Made by a program: the position numbers and the translations under genes. The notes beneath the pieces were generated by a model. It made no database searches. It was not told the origin of the DNA and saw only the letters and a list, made by a program, of their open reading frames with translations. A DNA stretch of 64,000 nucleotides from Terebella lapidaria (lineage: Eukaryota; Annelida; Polychaeta; Terebellida; Terebellidae). This document shows, piece by piece, positions 34,364 through 45,457 of the stretch. Position 1 is the first letter of the stretch. Each line of letters starts with the position of its first letter. Where the stretch lies: assembly GCA_949152475.1 (NCBI GenBank), contig OX424569.1:21861170-21925169 (forward strand), in the 5' to 3' direction.

Positions 34364-35032
34364 ATGGCATCAATACGGTGCAGAAAAATGTCTCGTCGAA
34401 AAATGTGTCCGATCAGAAGTGTATTCGACAATGAACACATCCGGATTAGCGGTCCACATTGTAGGAACCAGCACCTGGCGTACAAATGGCCGGGACACTT
34501 GACTAATGACTACACACTAATCAGCGACAGCATTTGTAAATTCGTCAAGAATACAAGATATACTAGTGTGCAGGCATTTCCAGGTGTACGAATCCGATCA
34601 CTAAAGTGGCACATCAAAATGAATAACGCCACAGTCAAGCACTTCAAACTCGTCATCCTTCACATCGGTACGAATGATCTGTCTTCTGTGTCCTCTGAGG
34701 AAATCGTCAATTCGTACGAGGAACTGCTAACGGAGATTGAAAGAATTAACCCAGAAGCCAAAATAGCCATCTCTTCTATAATTCCACGTCCAAGAGCCAC
34801 CAAATCCCAAGACGAAACTCGCCAACATGTGAATACTTCATTGAGGAGAATCTCCAAGTCGCATGGTTGTGCCTTTCTCTACACATGGAGACCCTTTGTA
34901 CAAAAGAATAAGACCACCAACCGCTCATTGTATTGTAGTGATGAACTTCACCTGAACTACAGAGGTACCGCCGCACTGAAAAACTTTTTTGACGGAACTG
35001 TCAAACGTCTTAGGGGTCAACTCAACCTCTAA
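34364..35032 (+). CDS. LINE-encoded SGNH/GDSL-type hydrolase
   Basis: 222 residues, starting 9 bases after the ORF1 stop, in a different frame. The SGNH blocks are present in order: TLISDSICKF with the nucleophile Ser in the GDS position (56), the block II region with FPGVRI (Gly 74), HIGTNDLSS (block III GxND, 102-105), and SDELHLNYRG (block V, Asp193 and His196). The triad therefore looks complete. Esterase domains of this type are known in ORF1 of CR1-like LINEs; here it is a separate short ORF beside an L1/Tx1-like ORF2. Translation would need reinitiation or an unseen splice. The frame is intact. Confidence 0.8.
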   Translation: MASIRCRKMSRRKMCPIRSVFDNEHIRISGPHCRNQHLAYKWPGHLTNDYTLISDSICKFVKNTRYTSVQAFPGVRIRSLKWHIKMNNATVKHFKLVILHIGTNDLSSVSSEEIVNSYEELLTEIERINPEAKIAISSIIPRPRATKSQDETRQHVNTSLRRISKSHGCAFLYTWRPFVQKNKTTNRSLYCSDELHLNYRGTAALKNFFDGTVKRLRGQLNL

Positions 35033-35186
35033 ACTCGGTGCGTGCGAGTGAGTATTGCTATAGTTACACATACTCTAAGGACTATTCTCTGATTACCAGT
35101 AAAATTCATGGACTATTATGCCAAAACATTTGTATGTCATTGGATGATGGCCAAATTGGCTGTAACTACACATGTATATATATATA

Positions 35187-35701
35187 CAGTACTGATTTCG
35201 CAAAACCTCACCAAAATGCCAGCATGGGACACCTGGCATTTAGCACGTGTTCGCCCAACTTCGCCTGACGTAGCATCATGCGATTTGATGCTAGCATTGT
35301 GTATGCGAGCATCCCTCGATGCTAGCATTGCTTCTTGGCACTGTGGTGCACTAAAAGCATTTCGCATTTTTTGTGAAGGCCATTATATGCTCGCATATGC
35401 TCGCAAACACATGGTCGAGTGGTTTATAAACAGTCTGTATCATGTAGATCATATGGGAAAATGCAGTGTTTCATTTCAGTTCATATTAAAGTCAGTATTT
35501 GCATCCGAAATAAAGGATGCGCGCATCTGTGCGAGACAATGCTCGCCTGTTCAACTAAGACGGCCGCCTGATGCGATGGCATCGCGCCCACTGGTCGCAC
35601 CATGCGATTTGATGCTAGCATCAAGTCGCACGTAATCGCATGGCCTAGCATTTAGCATGTAGCATTCGCATGGCTAGTGAGGTTTTGCGAAATCAGTACT
35701 G
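35187..35701 (+). mobile_element. TA-flanked MITE, copy 1
   Basis: Terminal inverted repeats CAGTACTGATTTCGCAAAAC and GTTTTGCGAAATCAGTACTG, flanked by TA (35185-35186 and 35702-35703), as in Tc1/mariner-type MITEs. The interior has dispersed GATGCTAGCAT and GCGATGCCATCGC motifs. It splits the LINE between its 5' ORFs and ORF2. A close copy lies inverted at 44328-44849. Confidence 0.9.
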
Positions 35702-35702
35702 T

Positions 35703-36210
35703 ATGTGACAAAAAAAGTGATTGTGAGGTAAACTGGGAATGTCTGAGCCCGTCCACGGTGCTGTAAGGATTGCAGGTGAGCGTGCGCTTGTACTTGGCCT
35801 GAGGTTCCGTGGTTCGTGGCTCTTGCATTCCCTACTGTTACACTCCCAGTTACTTACCTTAATTTTTTCTTCATTTCACATCTCATGATGCCGAATTGAG
35901 CTATTGGTTCGAGAGTATGCCTGGCTCCAGGTGTATTAAGTAACAAAATGTGGGTTAGTCGTTGATGCTCAAATTAGCTGTTATATGACAAAAAAGTGAT
36001 TGTGAGGTAAACTGGGAAGTCCGAACCCGGCCACGGTGCTGTAAGGATTGCAGGTGAGCGTGTGCTTGTACTTGGCCTGAAGTTCCGTGGTTCGTGGTTC
36101 TTGCATTCCCTACTGTCACACTCCCAATTACTTATCATAGGTCAATACCCAACATTGTCATTATATATTGTGATGTTACATGTAACTTGAGCTTTTAGTT
36201 CGGGAGCACG
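35703..36210 (+). repeat. 279-bp direct duplication between LINE ORFs
   Basis: AGTGATTGTGAGGTAAACTG, GGTGCTGTAAGGATTGCAGG and TTGCATTCCCTACTGT occur twice, with about 279-bp spacing (first near 35715, again near 35994). Copies are about 90 percent alike by eye. They occupy the region just before ORF2, where repeated promoter or reinitiation sequence could act. Confidence 0.8.
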
Positions 36211-36352
36211 TTTTCGGCTCCAAAAAACGCAAAACTAACGTTCTACTACTGTACAATTTGAAGTGAGATACAAACGTACACGGTAATTTCCAATTATACT
36301 CGTACATGAATCGTGGATCATTCTGAGGCTTGGAGTTTTTTTTGATACAGGT

Positions 36353-39300
36353 ATGACTGTTTTAAACGTGTTCTCATTAAACGTGCGGGGTTTGCGAACA
36401 GATGCGAGGAAGCGAATGAATATATTCAAAACATTTTCGGAAAAACATCGGGGAATAACCTTCTTACAAGAAACTCATAGCATATCTGAGATCGAAAACA
36501 AATGGAAAAATGAATTCAATGGCGAAATAATATTTGCCCACGGCTCTACTAGAAGCAAAGGCGTTGCAATCCTAATCCCCAACTACATGGATTATAAATT
36601 GCTCTCAGTTTTTAAAGACCCCGAGGGGCGCTTTATCATACTAGAAATCACTGTAGATGATATAGACTATATATTAACAAATATATATGCACCAACGAAA
36701 TTGTCTGAAAACGTTCAGATAAATTTTATTGAATCCTTGATCAGCAAACTCTGTGTACACGAAAACAGTAATCTGATAATAGGGGGAAGGAGATTTCAAT
36801 ATTGTGTTAAATCCTCTGGTTGATAAGAAAGGAGGCAACACATCGTTAAGCTCCTGTTGGAAATATCGCGCAGTTCTGGAATCCTTAATGGATACATATG
36901 AATTAAGTGACATATGGAGACTACGAAACGAGGATAAATTCATGTTTACATGGCATTCTAAATCGAAGAAAATATACTGTCGATTAGACTACTGGTTAAT
37001 TGCTAGTCACCTGAGTAGCAGAACAAAAAAGGTAGATATAATCCCCTGTTCCTTATCTGATCATAGCGTTATACAGCTACAACTGGAAAATGGACCAGAT
37101 AGTAAACGTGGCCCAAGTTACTGGAAATTTAACTCCTCACTTCTAAAGGATCCAGAATACATATCTGCAATTAAAACAGTGATAAAGGAAAGTGCAGATA
37201 AATATGATATGGAAGATAAGGCCATGAAATGGGATCTCATTAAAATGGACATACGATTGTCCTCTATCCAATTATCTAAAGTTAAACGGCAAAATAGGAG
37301 TAAAAAAACAGCAGAATTGGAGTCTAAGCTTCAATTTTTGCACGATCAAATTTCGAATCAAGGAGAAACAGATGAAAACCGAGATGAACTCTTAGCAACC
37401 GAACAAGAACTAAACAGTATAAAAAATGAAGACATAGCTGGTATTATTTTACGATCCAAAGCCCAGTGGGCTGAGGATGGTGAGAAAAACTCATCATTCT
37501 TCTTAAACTTAGAAAAACGCAATTATAACAATAAAACTATTTCAAAGTTACAGGTAGATGGACAAATAATAACAAACCCGCCTGATATCCTTAAGGAAGA
37601 GGTGGCATTTTACAGCAACCTATACAAAGCACCCCCCCCCCCCCCCCCATGATCCTCCCGATATCTCAACATATAAATCTTTGTTTACCAATATCCCCCA
37701 ATTGGATGAACGGCAAATGCTTAAAAGTATGATACATATAACAGAATCAACGTGTAGCAGGGCTCTCAAAGATATGAAAAAAGGTAAAACACCGGGGATA
37801 GACGGCTTAACAACAGATTTTTACAAGTTCTTCTGGACAGACATTAAACATTTAGTCGTTGAATCATTCAAATACTCGTATGAAAAGGGGGAATTGTCAA
37901 TAAATCAAAAAAGAAGCATTCTTACTCTAATTCCAAAAAAAGATAGACAATTACTTAAAAATTGGAGACCACTTAGCCTTCTCAATACAGACTATAAACT
38001 GCTTGCTAAACTTATAGCACAATATATTGTCCCGCTGCTTCCTTCCATCATTAACGAGGACCAGAAAGCATATATAAAAGGTCGTTATATTGGTGAAAAT
38101 ATTCGAACCATCTCGGATATTATAGACTTCTGTAAAAAGCGAAATTTATCGTCCATTATACTCATGATTGACTTCGAAAAAGCTTTTGACACAGTCAATT
38201 GGTCTTTTTTAAATGATGCTCTGAAAGCTTTTAATTTTAGTGATAACCTCCGAAAATGGATTAAAATCATATATTCCCACATCAATTGTACAATGAATAA
38301 TAATGGGTATTTTTCCAGCTATTTCGATATACAACGAGGTGTAAGACAGGGCTGCCCACTATCCCCCTATCTTTTCATTATTGCCGTAGAAATAATGACG
38401 ATTAAACTCAGAGCTAATAAAAAAATCAAAGGTATAAAATTAAACCAAAATGAGATCAAAATTAGTCAGTTTGCAGATGATACGACATTATTTCTCGAGG
38501 ACTATGACTCCATAACGCAGGCAAAAGGCTTCTTTCTACTTTTCCAAAAATGCTCAGGACTGAAGATCAACATGGATAAGACCCAAGCATTTCTGATAGG
38601 GAAGCATATGAGATTTAAAGATGATGAATTGCAATGGCACACTGGCCCTATCTCCGCACTCGGAGTAACGATATGTGACAATGAAAATGACAACATAAAA
38701 TTCAATTTCATGCCAAAACTTAAAAAAATGAAAGTACTTCTTAACATATGGAGGCAAAGGAATCTGTCGCTAAAGGGCAAAATTGTTATAATAAATACCT
38801 TGATAGCTTCACTCATTGTATACCCGTGTACAAATTTAACAACGCCTCATAGAATAGTGAAAGACATTGAAAATATTTTATATGACTTTTTGTGGAATGG
38901 GAAAAAACATAAAATAGCAAAGTCAACTATTATAAAAGAAATAGAAGAGGGTGGTTTAGAGATGATTGATATACACAGTAAAATATCTTCGTTGAAGTTA
39001 TCTTGGCTTCGTCAAGCTTTGGATAATCCAAACAGCACATGGAAGCTAATCGTAGACAATATTATCGGCGTTGATTTCCAATATATTATTCGCGGTTATT
39101 CAAAGATAGGCTTGAAAAAATTGCCCTTATTTTATCAAGAAATTTTGAATGACTGGTACACTTTACACACTCCCAAAACTAGCAACACACTCGATGTTCT
39201 AAAAGCGAATATTTGGTTCAATGACAAAATCATGATTGCCAAAAAAACACTATTCTGTAAAAAATGGTATGTGGCAGGTGTGAGGTACTTAGTAGATTTA

Positions 39301-40140
39301 TTAGATTCGTCTGGCAGATTCTTAACACTGGATGCTTTAAAGCTGAAGTATGAGTTAAATGTGAATTTCTTGGAATATCTGAGCCTGAAATCGTCTATAC
39401 CAAAACTCTGGCTGGAGACCATTTCAAAAGATGACATAAACTCCTCTACCCTATTAGAAAATATGTCAAAAGTTTATATCTATGAAAATGAAGAGACATA
39501 CACAGATTTCATGTCTCTAAAAAGTAAAGATTTATACTCTCTATTGTTAAAATCAAAAGTAGGCAACCACACACCGATATGTGTAACCAGATGGAACAAG
39601 ATATACGACATCAGTCCACAAATCTGGCCATGCTTATATGAAGCAGGATGTATATCATGTAGAGAAACCGTACTGCAGTCCTTCCAGTACAAAGTCATCA
39701 ATAGAATAATACCCTGTAATGAATTTTTGTACAATTTAAAGATCATAGAGTCAAATGATTGTACATATAAATCTTGCAATATGCAAGCAGTTGATACAAT
39801 TATACATTATTTTGTTGATTGCAAACCAGTACAACACTTTTGGAATGCATTCGTCAGCTGGTGGAATAATATCAATATATCCAAATTAAATCCTTTGTTG
39901 GGTGAAAACATTATATTAGGATTTCCATGCATTTCAGATGAAGATTGCATTTTGAACTTCTGTCTGATACTAGCTAAATTCTTTATACATAATTGCAAAA
40001 TGAATAGCAAGGACATCTTTTTCTTGGCATTTTTGTCATTACTGAAAAGCAAAATGGAAATTGAAAGACAAATTAGTATCCAAAGAAAGGATCATTCTCT
40101 GTTTAAAAAGCGTTGGGGACTCCTGTATTCAAACCTGTGA
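36353..40140 (+). pseudogene. LINE ORF2: APE endonuclease and reverse transcriptase, two frame breaks
   Basis: The start ATG at 36353 gives MTVLNVFSLNVRGLR. Endonuclease motifs follow: LQETHS, TNIYAPT, then RLDYWLI and SDHSVIQL. A small insertion in GGDFN, at about 36785-36795, shifts the frame. A run of about 18 Cs at 37632-37649 shifts it again. The RT is then open from 37651 to 40140: TPGIDGLTTDFYK, LIPKKDRQLLKNWRPLSLL, MIDFEKAFDTVNW, RGVRQGCPLSPYLF and QFADDTTLF carry the RT motifs in order. A long C-terminal part has a Cys/His pattern (CISCRETVLQSFQYKVI, CNMQAVDTIIHYFVDC) typical of L1/Tx1-type LINEs. The enzyme nicks target DNA and copies LINE RNA. Clade is judged by eye. Confidence 0.85.
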
Positions 40141-40420
40141 AAATGGTGTTTCCTTATACGTGTACATTATCTAGGCATATGTACATGTACTATTTTTTCC
40201 GAAAAATTGGTCCTCTTCCCACTCTCCAAATATAAATGAAGATGGTCCTTCGCAAACGCCGCACGTGCCTCTATGTATCAATGAATATTCATAGTGTCGA
40301 ACTCATGCTTGTGTATCTTTTCTTTCGTTGCTCATCATTATGTGTATGTTTCGTTCATGTTACCTGTATCTGATGTTTATGTGTAATAAAGGGATTTTAA
40401 AAAAAATGAAAAAAATAGTT

Positions 40421-41256
40421 TCTGGTGCTGTTGATTACGATATGATGTTTTGTGGTATTGGGAAAAAATGTTCTTGTCACATGGCAACACGCGAGAACAA
40501 TTCAAAAATAAAACAAACTTCATATTTCCTCCGTTTGTGACAGTATCATATTATGGTTTTCCACGCAAACAAGGACTTGTGAAATCACTGAAATACTACG
40601 TATATAGTGTTTATTATTTGTTAGTTTGTAAAAAATAACATAGATATAATGTTTGAAGCAATATAAAGGTTATAACAACCTGTTATATAAATGTAAGGTC
40701 GATGTCTGTGCAAAAAAATTGGACATTCGTCTATCAGGGCACTTGCTTCTAATGGAACCAATACGTGCAATATCTGTTCATGGACTTGAAGTGGAATAAT
40801 CAGTTTCTGAAATTCGTTATAAATCAATTGGCTACATATTAGATGATATAGCACCATTACAACCCCCAAAATACGTCTGCATGACCCTGTAGAGGAGTTT
40901 GAACATACCGAAAAAACGCACGATGTGAACGATTTGTATATCTGCGCTAACATTTAAACAAAGGCATGAACTTCTCGATATTATCGATATATGCAACTCA
41001 AAAGAATCAAACTGATTATTTGGGGTTTCATCACTATAATATACCATACATATACAAGTTTCAAGTGAATGATCACCTTCAACCAGAAAGCCAAAAACTG
41101 ATTATGCCACTTTACCCTGATGGCTGAAGTTCATTTCAGCATTCTTTGCCAAAACACAAAAGAATTGAACTTGAATATCTTTGAATAATTAACGGGTTTA
41201 CCATGGTTACAATGCTATAGTTTCGCGCTAACTTTGCTGTGTTTTTATCATGGCAG
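40421..41256. other. ADAM17-like intron, no feature seen
   Basis: AT-rich single-copy sequence between the LINE end and the next exon. Short ORFs have no recognisable content. Probably original intron sequence. Confidence 0.6.
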
Positions 41257-41347
41257 TGACAAGAACTCTGCCTGCTGTGTCGTCTGCCAGGTCGCATCAA
41301 GTTCCACAGTGTGTCGACAGGCATCTAACTTTACTTGCCAAGCACAG
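41257..41347 (+). CDS. ADAM17-like: ADAM17-like exon, disintegrin domain middle
   Basis: With two bases from the previous exon it codes SDKNSACCVVCQVASSST, then VCRQASNFTCQAQ, aligning with human SDRNSPCCKNCQFETAQ and KCQEAINATC. The acceptor is TGGCAG at 41251-41256 and the donor GTCCGA at 41348. It begins in the phase left by the exon ending at 23319, across an 18-kb intron. All five cysteines expected here are present. A later donor at 41353 (GTGAAT) would add VR and may be the real one (see the following exon). Confidence 0.9.
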
Positions 41348-41751
41348 GTCCGATGTGAATATCCTTTTATAATGACCACTGGTCAACCTTCAGTCTGCTG
41401 TAAAGATGGCTGAAAATTCAACAAATTTTACACACAATGTATCATGCTCTCACAGTTGAAATCAGTACACTAGTCTACTTTATACAGTATATCAAGCAGC
41501 AACTTGATAACAGTCATTTCTTAACGTTTAGTGATGTTATATTTGGCGTTGGGATTATTTGTTATAGGATTCTATATAATAGCAGTGATTGCATTAATAA
41601 TAGTGTATTACTAAAACAATCACTGCTGATATAATCAAGGTAATTTGTGTCAAATCATTGGTGGGACTGCAATCAAAACAGTACTGTAACATTGAAGATT
41701 TTGTACAGTGAGACATCTAATAGATGATGTTCATACATGTAAACTCCTTGA

Positions 41752-41825
41752 CAATGTTTTACTGGAGTCGATGCGGAGTGTCCAACTCCACAAGGCCTTG
41801 ACAACAATGTTACCTGTATCGACAA
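41752..41825 (+). CDS. ADAM17-like: ADAM17-like exon, disintegrin C-terminal loop; start uncertain
   Basis: Codes QCFTGVDAECPTPQGLDNN, then VTCID, matching human YCTGNSSECPPPGNAEDD, then TVCLD. The donor is GTAAGT at 41826, after two bases of a codon. The acceptor is a problem: the frame is closed by TGA just before 41752, and the only AG nearby is at 41766-41767, which would drop the CTG part. With the start at 41752 in phase 0, the Cys-to-Cys length matches human exactly, but no AG precedes it. A base error or an unusual acceptor is possible. The start given is the frame limit, not a proven splice site. Confidence 0.65.
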
Positions 41826-41950
41826 GTAAGTTGACTTAGTGTCAAATTGATGATTGTCTTTGATTTAACCTTAATATTTAACCTTAATATTTCTTCATGT
41901 TTCAGACATTTTTGAGTGTTGCAATGACATGGTGATAATTTTGTTTTCAG

Positions 41951-42027
41951 TGGGAAATGTCAGGGAGGAGAGTGCAAGAAGTTTTGTGAGAGTCAAGGAA
42001 AAATATCCTGTTCTTGTGATGAGCTCG
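41951..42027 (+). CDS. ADAM17-like: ADAM17-like exon, end of disintegrin and start of membrane-proximal domain
   Basis: Codes NGKCQGGECKKFCESQGKI, then SCSCDEL, against human LGKCKDGKCIPFCEREQQL, then ESCACNE. The acceptor is TTGTTTTCAG (41941-41950) and the donor GTAAGA at 42028. Phase is continuous with both neighbours. A 38-bp minisatellite starts only about 20 bases beyond the donor. Confidence 0.93.
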
Positions 42028-42047
42028 GTAAGAGACAGTGATAAGTA

Positions 42048-44966
42048 TAACCCTTGGGATAACTGACATTGCCATAGCACTGCCTTGATACTGATAACTG
42101 TAACATTCATCATAGCACTGCCTTGATACTGATAACTGTAACATTCATCATAGCACTGCCTTGATACTGATAACTGTAACATTCATCATAGCACTGCCTT
42201 GATACTGATAACTGTAACATTTGTCATAGAACTGCCTTGATACTGATAACTGTAACATTCGTCATAGCACTGCCTTGATACTGATTACTGTAACATTCAT
42301 CATAGCACTGCCTTGATACTGATAACTGTAACATTCATCATAGCACTGCCTTGATACTGATAACTGTAACATTCGTCATAGCACTGCCTTGATACTGATT
42401 ACTGTAACATTCATCATAGCACTGCCTTGATACTGATAACTGTAACATTCATCATAGCACTGCCTTGATACTGATAACTGTAACATTTGTCATAGAACTG
42501 CCTTGATACTGATAACTGTAACATTCGTCATAGCACTGCCTTGATACTGATTACTGTAACATTCATCATAGCACTGCCTTGATACTGATAACTGTAACAT
42601 TTGTCATAGAACTGCCTTGATACTGATAACTGTAACATTCGTCATAGCACTGCCTTGATACTGATAACTGTAACATTCGTCATAGCACTGCCTTGATACT
42701 GATAGCGGTAACACTTGTGATAACTGACATTGCCATAGCACTGCCTTGATACTGATAACTGTAACATTCGTCATAGCAATGCCTTGATACTGATAAGTGT
42801 AATATTTGTCGTAGCACTGCCTTGAATACTGATAACTGTAACATGTGTGATAACTGACATTGCTATAGCACTCCCTTGAACACTGATATTCTGTAACATT
42901 CGTCATAGCACTGCCTTCATACTGATAACTGTAACATTTCTCATAGCACTGCCTTGAATAATGATAACTGTAACATTCGTCATAGCACTGCCTTAATACT
43001 GATAACTGTAACATTCGTTATAGCACTGCCTTGATACTGATAACTGTAACACGTGTGATAACTGACATTGCTATAGCACTGCCTTGATACTGACAACTGT
43101 AACACTTTTAATAACTGACATTGCCATAGCACTGTCTTGAATACTGATAACTGTAACATTTGTCATAGCACTGCCTTGATACTGATAACTGTAACATTCG
43201 TCATAGTGCCTTGATACTGATAACTGTAACACTTTTGATAACTGACATTGCCATAGCATTGCCTTGAATACTGATAACTGTAACATTCGTCATAGCAATG
43301 CCTTGATAGTGATAACTTTAACACTTGTGATAACTGACATTGCCATAGCACTGTCTTGAATACTGATAACTGTAACATTTGTCATAGCACTGCCTTGATA
43401 CTGATAACTGTAACATTCGTCATAGTGCCTTGATACTGATAACTGTAACACTTTTGATAACTGACATTACCATAGCACTGCCTTGAATACTGATAACTGT
43501 AGAATTCGTCATGGCACTGCCTTGAATAATGATAACTGTAACATTCGGCATAGCACTGCCTTGATACTGATAACTGTAACATTCGTCATAGCACTGCCTT
43601 GAATAATGATAACTGTAACATTCGTCATAGCACTGCCTTGATACTGATAACTGTAACACTTTTGATAACTGACATTGCCATAGCACTGTCTTGAATACTG
43701 ATAACTGTAACATTTGTCATAGCACTGCCTTGATACTGATAACTGTAACATTCGTCATAGCACTGCCTTGATACTGATAACTGTAACACTTTTGATAACT
43801 GACATTACCATAGCACTGCCTTGAATACTGATAACTGTAGAATTCGTCATGGCACTGCCTTGATACTGACAACTGTAACACTTGATAACTGATATTGCTA
43901 TAGCACTGCCTTGATACTGACAACTGTAACACTTGATAACTGACATTGCCATAGCACTGTCTTGAATACTGATAACTGTAACATTTGTCATAGCACTGCC
44001 TTGATACTGATAACTGTAACATTCGTCATAGCACTGCCTTGATACTGATAACTGTAACACTTTTGATAACTGACATTGCCATAGCACTGCCTCGAATAAT
44101 GATAACTGTAGAATTCGTGATAGGACTGCCTTGATACTGATAACTGTAACATTCGTCATGGCACTGCCTTGATACTGATAATTGTAACACGTGTGATAAC
44201 TGACATTGCTATAGTACTGGCTTGATACTGACAATTGTAACACTTTTGATAACTGTAACATTTGTCATAGCACTGCCTTTACCCTGATAACTGTAACATT
44301 CGTCATAGCACTGCCTTTACACTGATACAGTACTGATTTCGCAAAACCTCACTAGCCATGCGAATGCTACATGCTAAATGCTAGGCCATGCGATTACGTG
44401 CGACTTGATGCTAGCATCAAATCGCATGGTGCGACCAGTGGGCGCGATGCCATCGCATCAGGCGGCCGTCTTAGTTGAACAGGCGAGCATTGTCTCGCAC
44501 AGATGCGCGCATCCTTTATTTCGGATGCAAATACTGACTTTAATATGAACTGAAATGAAACACTGCATTTTCCCATACGATCTACATGATACAGACTGTT
44601 TATAAACCACTCAACCATGTGTTTGCGAGCATATGCGAGCATATAATGGCCTTCACAAAAATCGCGAAATGCGAAATGCTTTTAGTGCACCACAGTGCCA
44701 AGAAGCAATGCTAGCATCGAGGGATGCTCGCATACACAATGCTAGCATCAAATCGCATGATGCTACGTCAGGCGAAGTTGGGCGAACACGTGCTAAATGC
44801 CAGGTGTCCCATGCTGGCATTTTGGTGAGGTTTTGCGAAATCAGTACTGTAACTCTAACATTTGTCATAGCACTGCCTTTACACTGATAATTGTAGCATT
44901 TGTCGTAGCACTGCTTTGATACTGATAACTGCAACATTTGCTATAGCACTGCCTCGATACTGAAAT
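42048..44966. repeat. 38-bp minisatellite in ADAM17-like intron
   Basis: About 60 units of TTGATACTGATAACTGTAAC plus ATTCGTCATAGCACTGCC, with variant units carrying an insert (CTTTTGATAACTGACATTGCC) that recurs at intervals in 42.7-44.2 kb. It is interrupted by a MITE at 44328-44849. Minus-strand ORFs up to 168 codons (repeating Gln-Tyr-Ser-Cys) arise because the unit lacks stops in one frame; they are not genes. Identity between units is high in the first kilobase, falling towards the right. Confidence 0.93.
44328..44849 (-). mobile_element. TA-flanked MITE, copy 2, inside the minisatellite
   Basis: Same element as 35187-35701 in the opposite orientation, nearly identical over 500 bp, with TA at 44326-44327 and 44850-44851. 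The minisatellite resumes directly after it. High identity of the two copies implies recent movement. Confidence 0.92.
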
Positions 44967-44984
44967 CCCAAATAGTGTGCGTGC

Positions 44985-45280
44985 ATTCACTAATTGCTAG
45001 CCAGTGCGTCGTGAGTCTGATTGCTTGTATCGATGCCAGCATTGGTTCACACAATGCGAGCAGCATGTGTGGTGTGAATGCATCAGGTGATTGTTACTAA
45101 TAGGCAGGTGTGTATTGTCTCGCACAGGTGTATTTCGGACCCAAATACAAACTCAAATGTGCAAACCTCAAACACATTATTTGCGCATGGCAGGCATCTG
45201 ATGCAGACTGTCTGTAAACCCTGCCACCTGGTGTGCCTGTAGATGCATACGAGCATATCTGTTGCGCTCCACTGAAATAT
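44985..45280 (-). mobile_element. Old diverged relative of the TA MITE
   Basis: Aligns in order with the interior of copy 2: ATGCGAGCAGC, ATTGTCTCGCACAG, TATTTCGGA, GATGCAGACTGTCTGTAAAC and GAGCATATCT. Similarity is moderate and the termini are not preserved. It lies just left of the next exon. Confidence 0.6.
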
Positions 45281-45344
45281 TTTGCTCAGAAAAACTGATG
45301 ATTTAACTTTTATTTAATACCCCCCCCCCCCCACCCCCTCCCAG

Positions 45345-45457
45345 ATACGGCTTGTTTTTACTGCTGTAGAGAGTCAGCTGAGGCAGAATGCACCAAACAT
45401 GCTAGTTCCATACAGCTGGATGATGGGCGCAGCTGCTACGCCGGTATCTGTAACCAG
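45345..45457 (+). CDS. ADAM17-like: ADAM17-like exon, membrane-proximal domain
   Basis: With one base from the previous exon it codes DTACFYCCRESAEAECTKHA, then SIQLDDGRSCYAGICNQ, against human NSCKVCCRDLSGRCVPYV, then RKGKPCTVGFCDMNG. The acceptor is CCCTCCCAG after a C-rich tract, and the donor GTCAGC at 45458. The membrane-proximal domain of ADAM17 is a Cys-rich module for substrate recognition and for the shape switch controlled by disulfide isomerase. The CC and later Cys pattern is kept. Ends in phase 0. Confidence 0.93.

Larger units (their letters stand above)
32869..40420 (+). mobile_element. L1/Tx1-like LINE with NADAR and SGNH domains
   Basis: Contains ORF1 (33047-34354), a second 5' ORF (34364-35032) and the ORF2 region (36353-40140), all on the + strand, then a short 3' UTR ending AATAAAGGGATTTTAAAA and A-rich sequence. 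The start is placed where the family B array stops (about 32869), which is approximate; no target-site duplication was found. A MITE (35187-35701) and a 279-bp direct duplication lie between the ORFs. ORF2 is interrupted twice, once by a small insertion and once at a C-run, so this copy is probably dead unless the C-run is a sequencing fault. It lies in sense orientation in an ADAM17-like intron. Confidence 0.85.

Noticed and set aside
35108-35635. 175-codon ORF
   Set aside because: It lies mostly inside a MITE with perfect TIRs, and the same ORF recurs in MITE copy 2.
41895-44261. Minus-strand ORFs of up to 168 codons
   Set aside because: They are the 38-bp minisatellite read in its stop-free frame; residues repeat with the unit and there is no splice or start context.
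42048-44966. CRISPR-like regular array
   Set aside because: Units are adjacent with no unique spacers, in a eukaryotic intron; it is a minisatellite.
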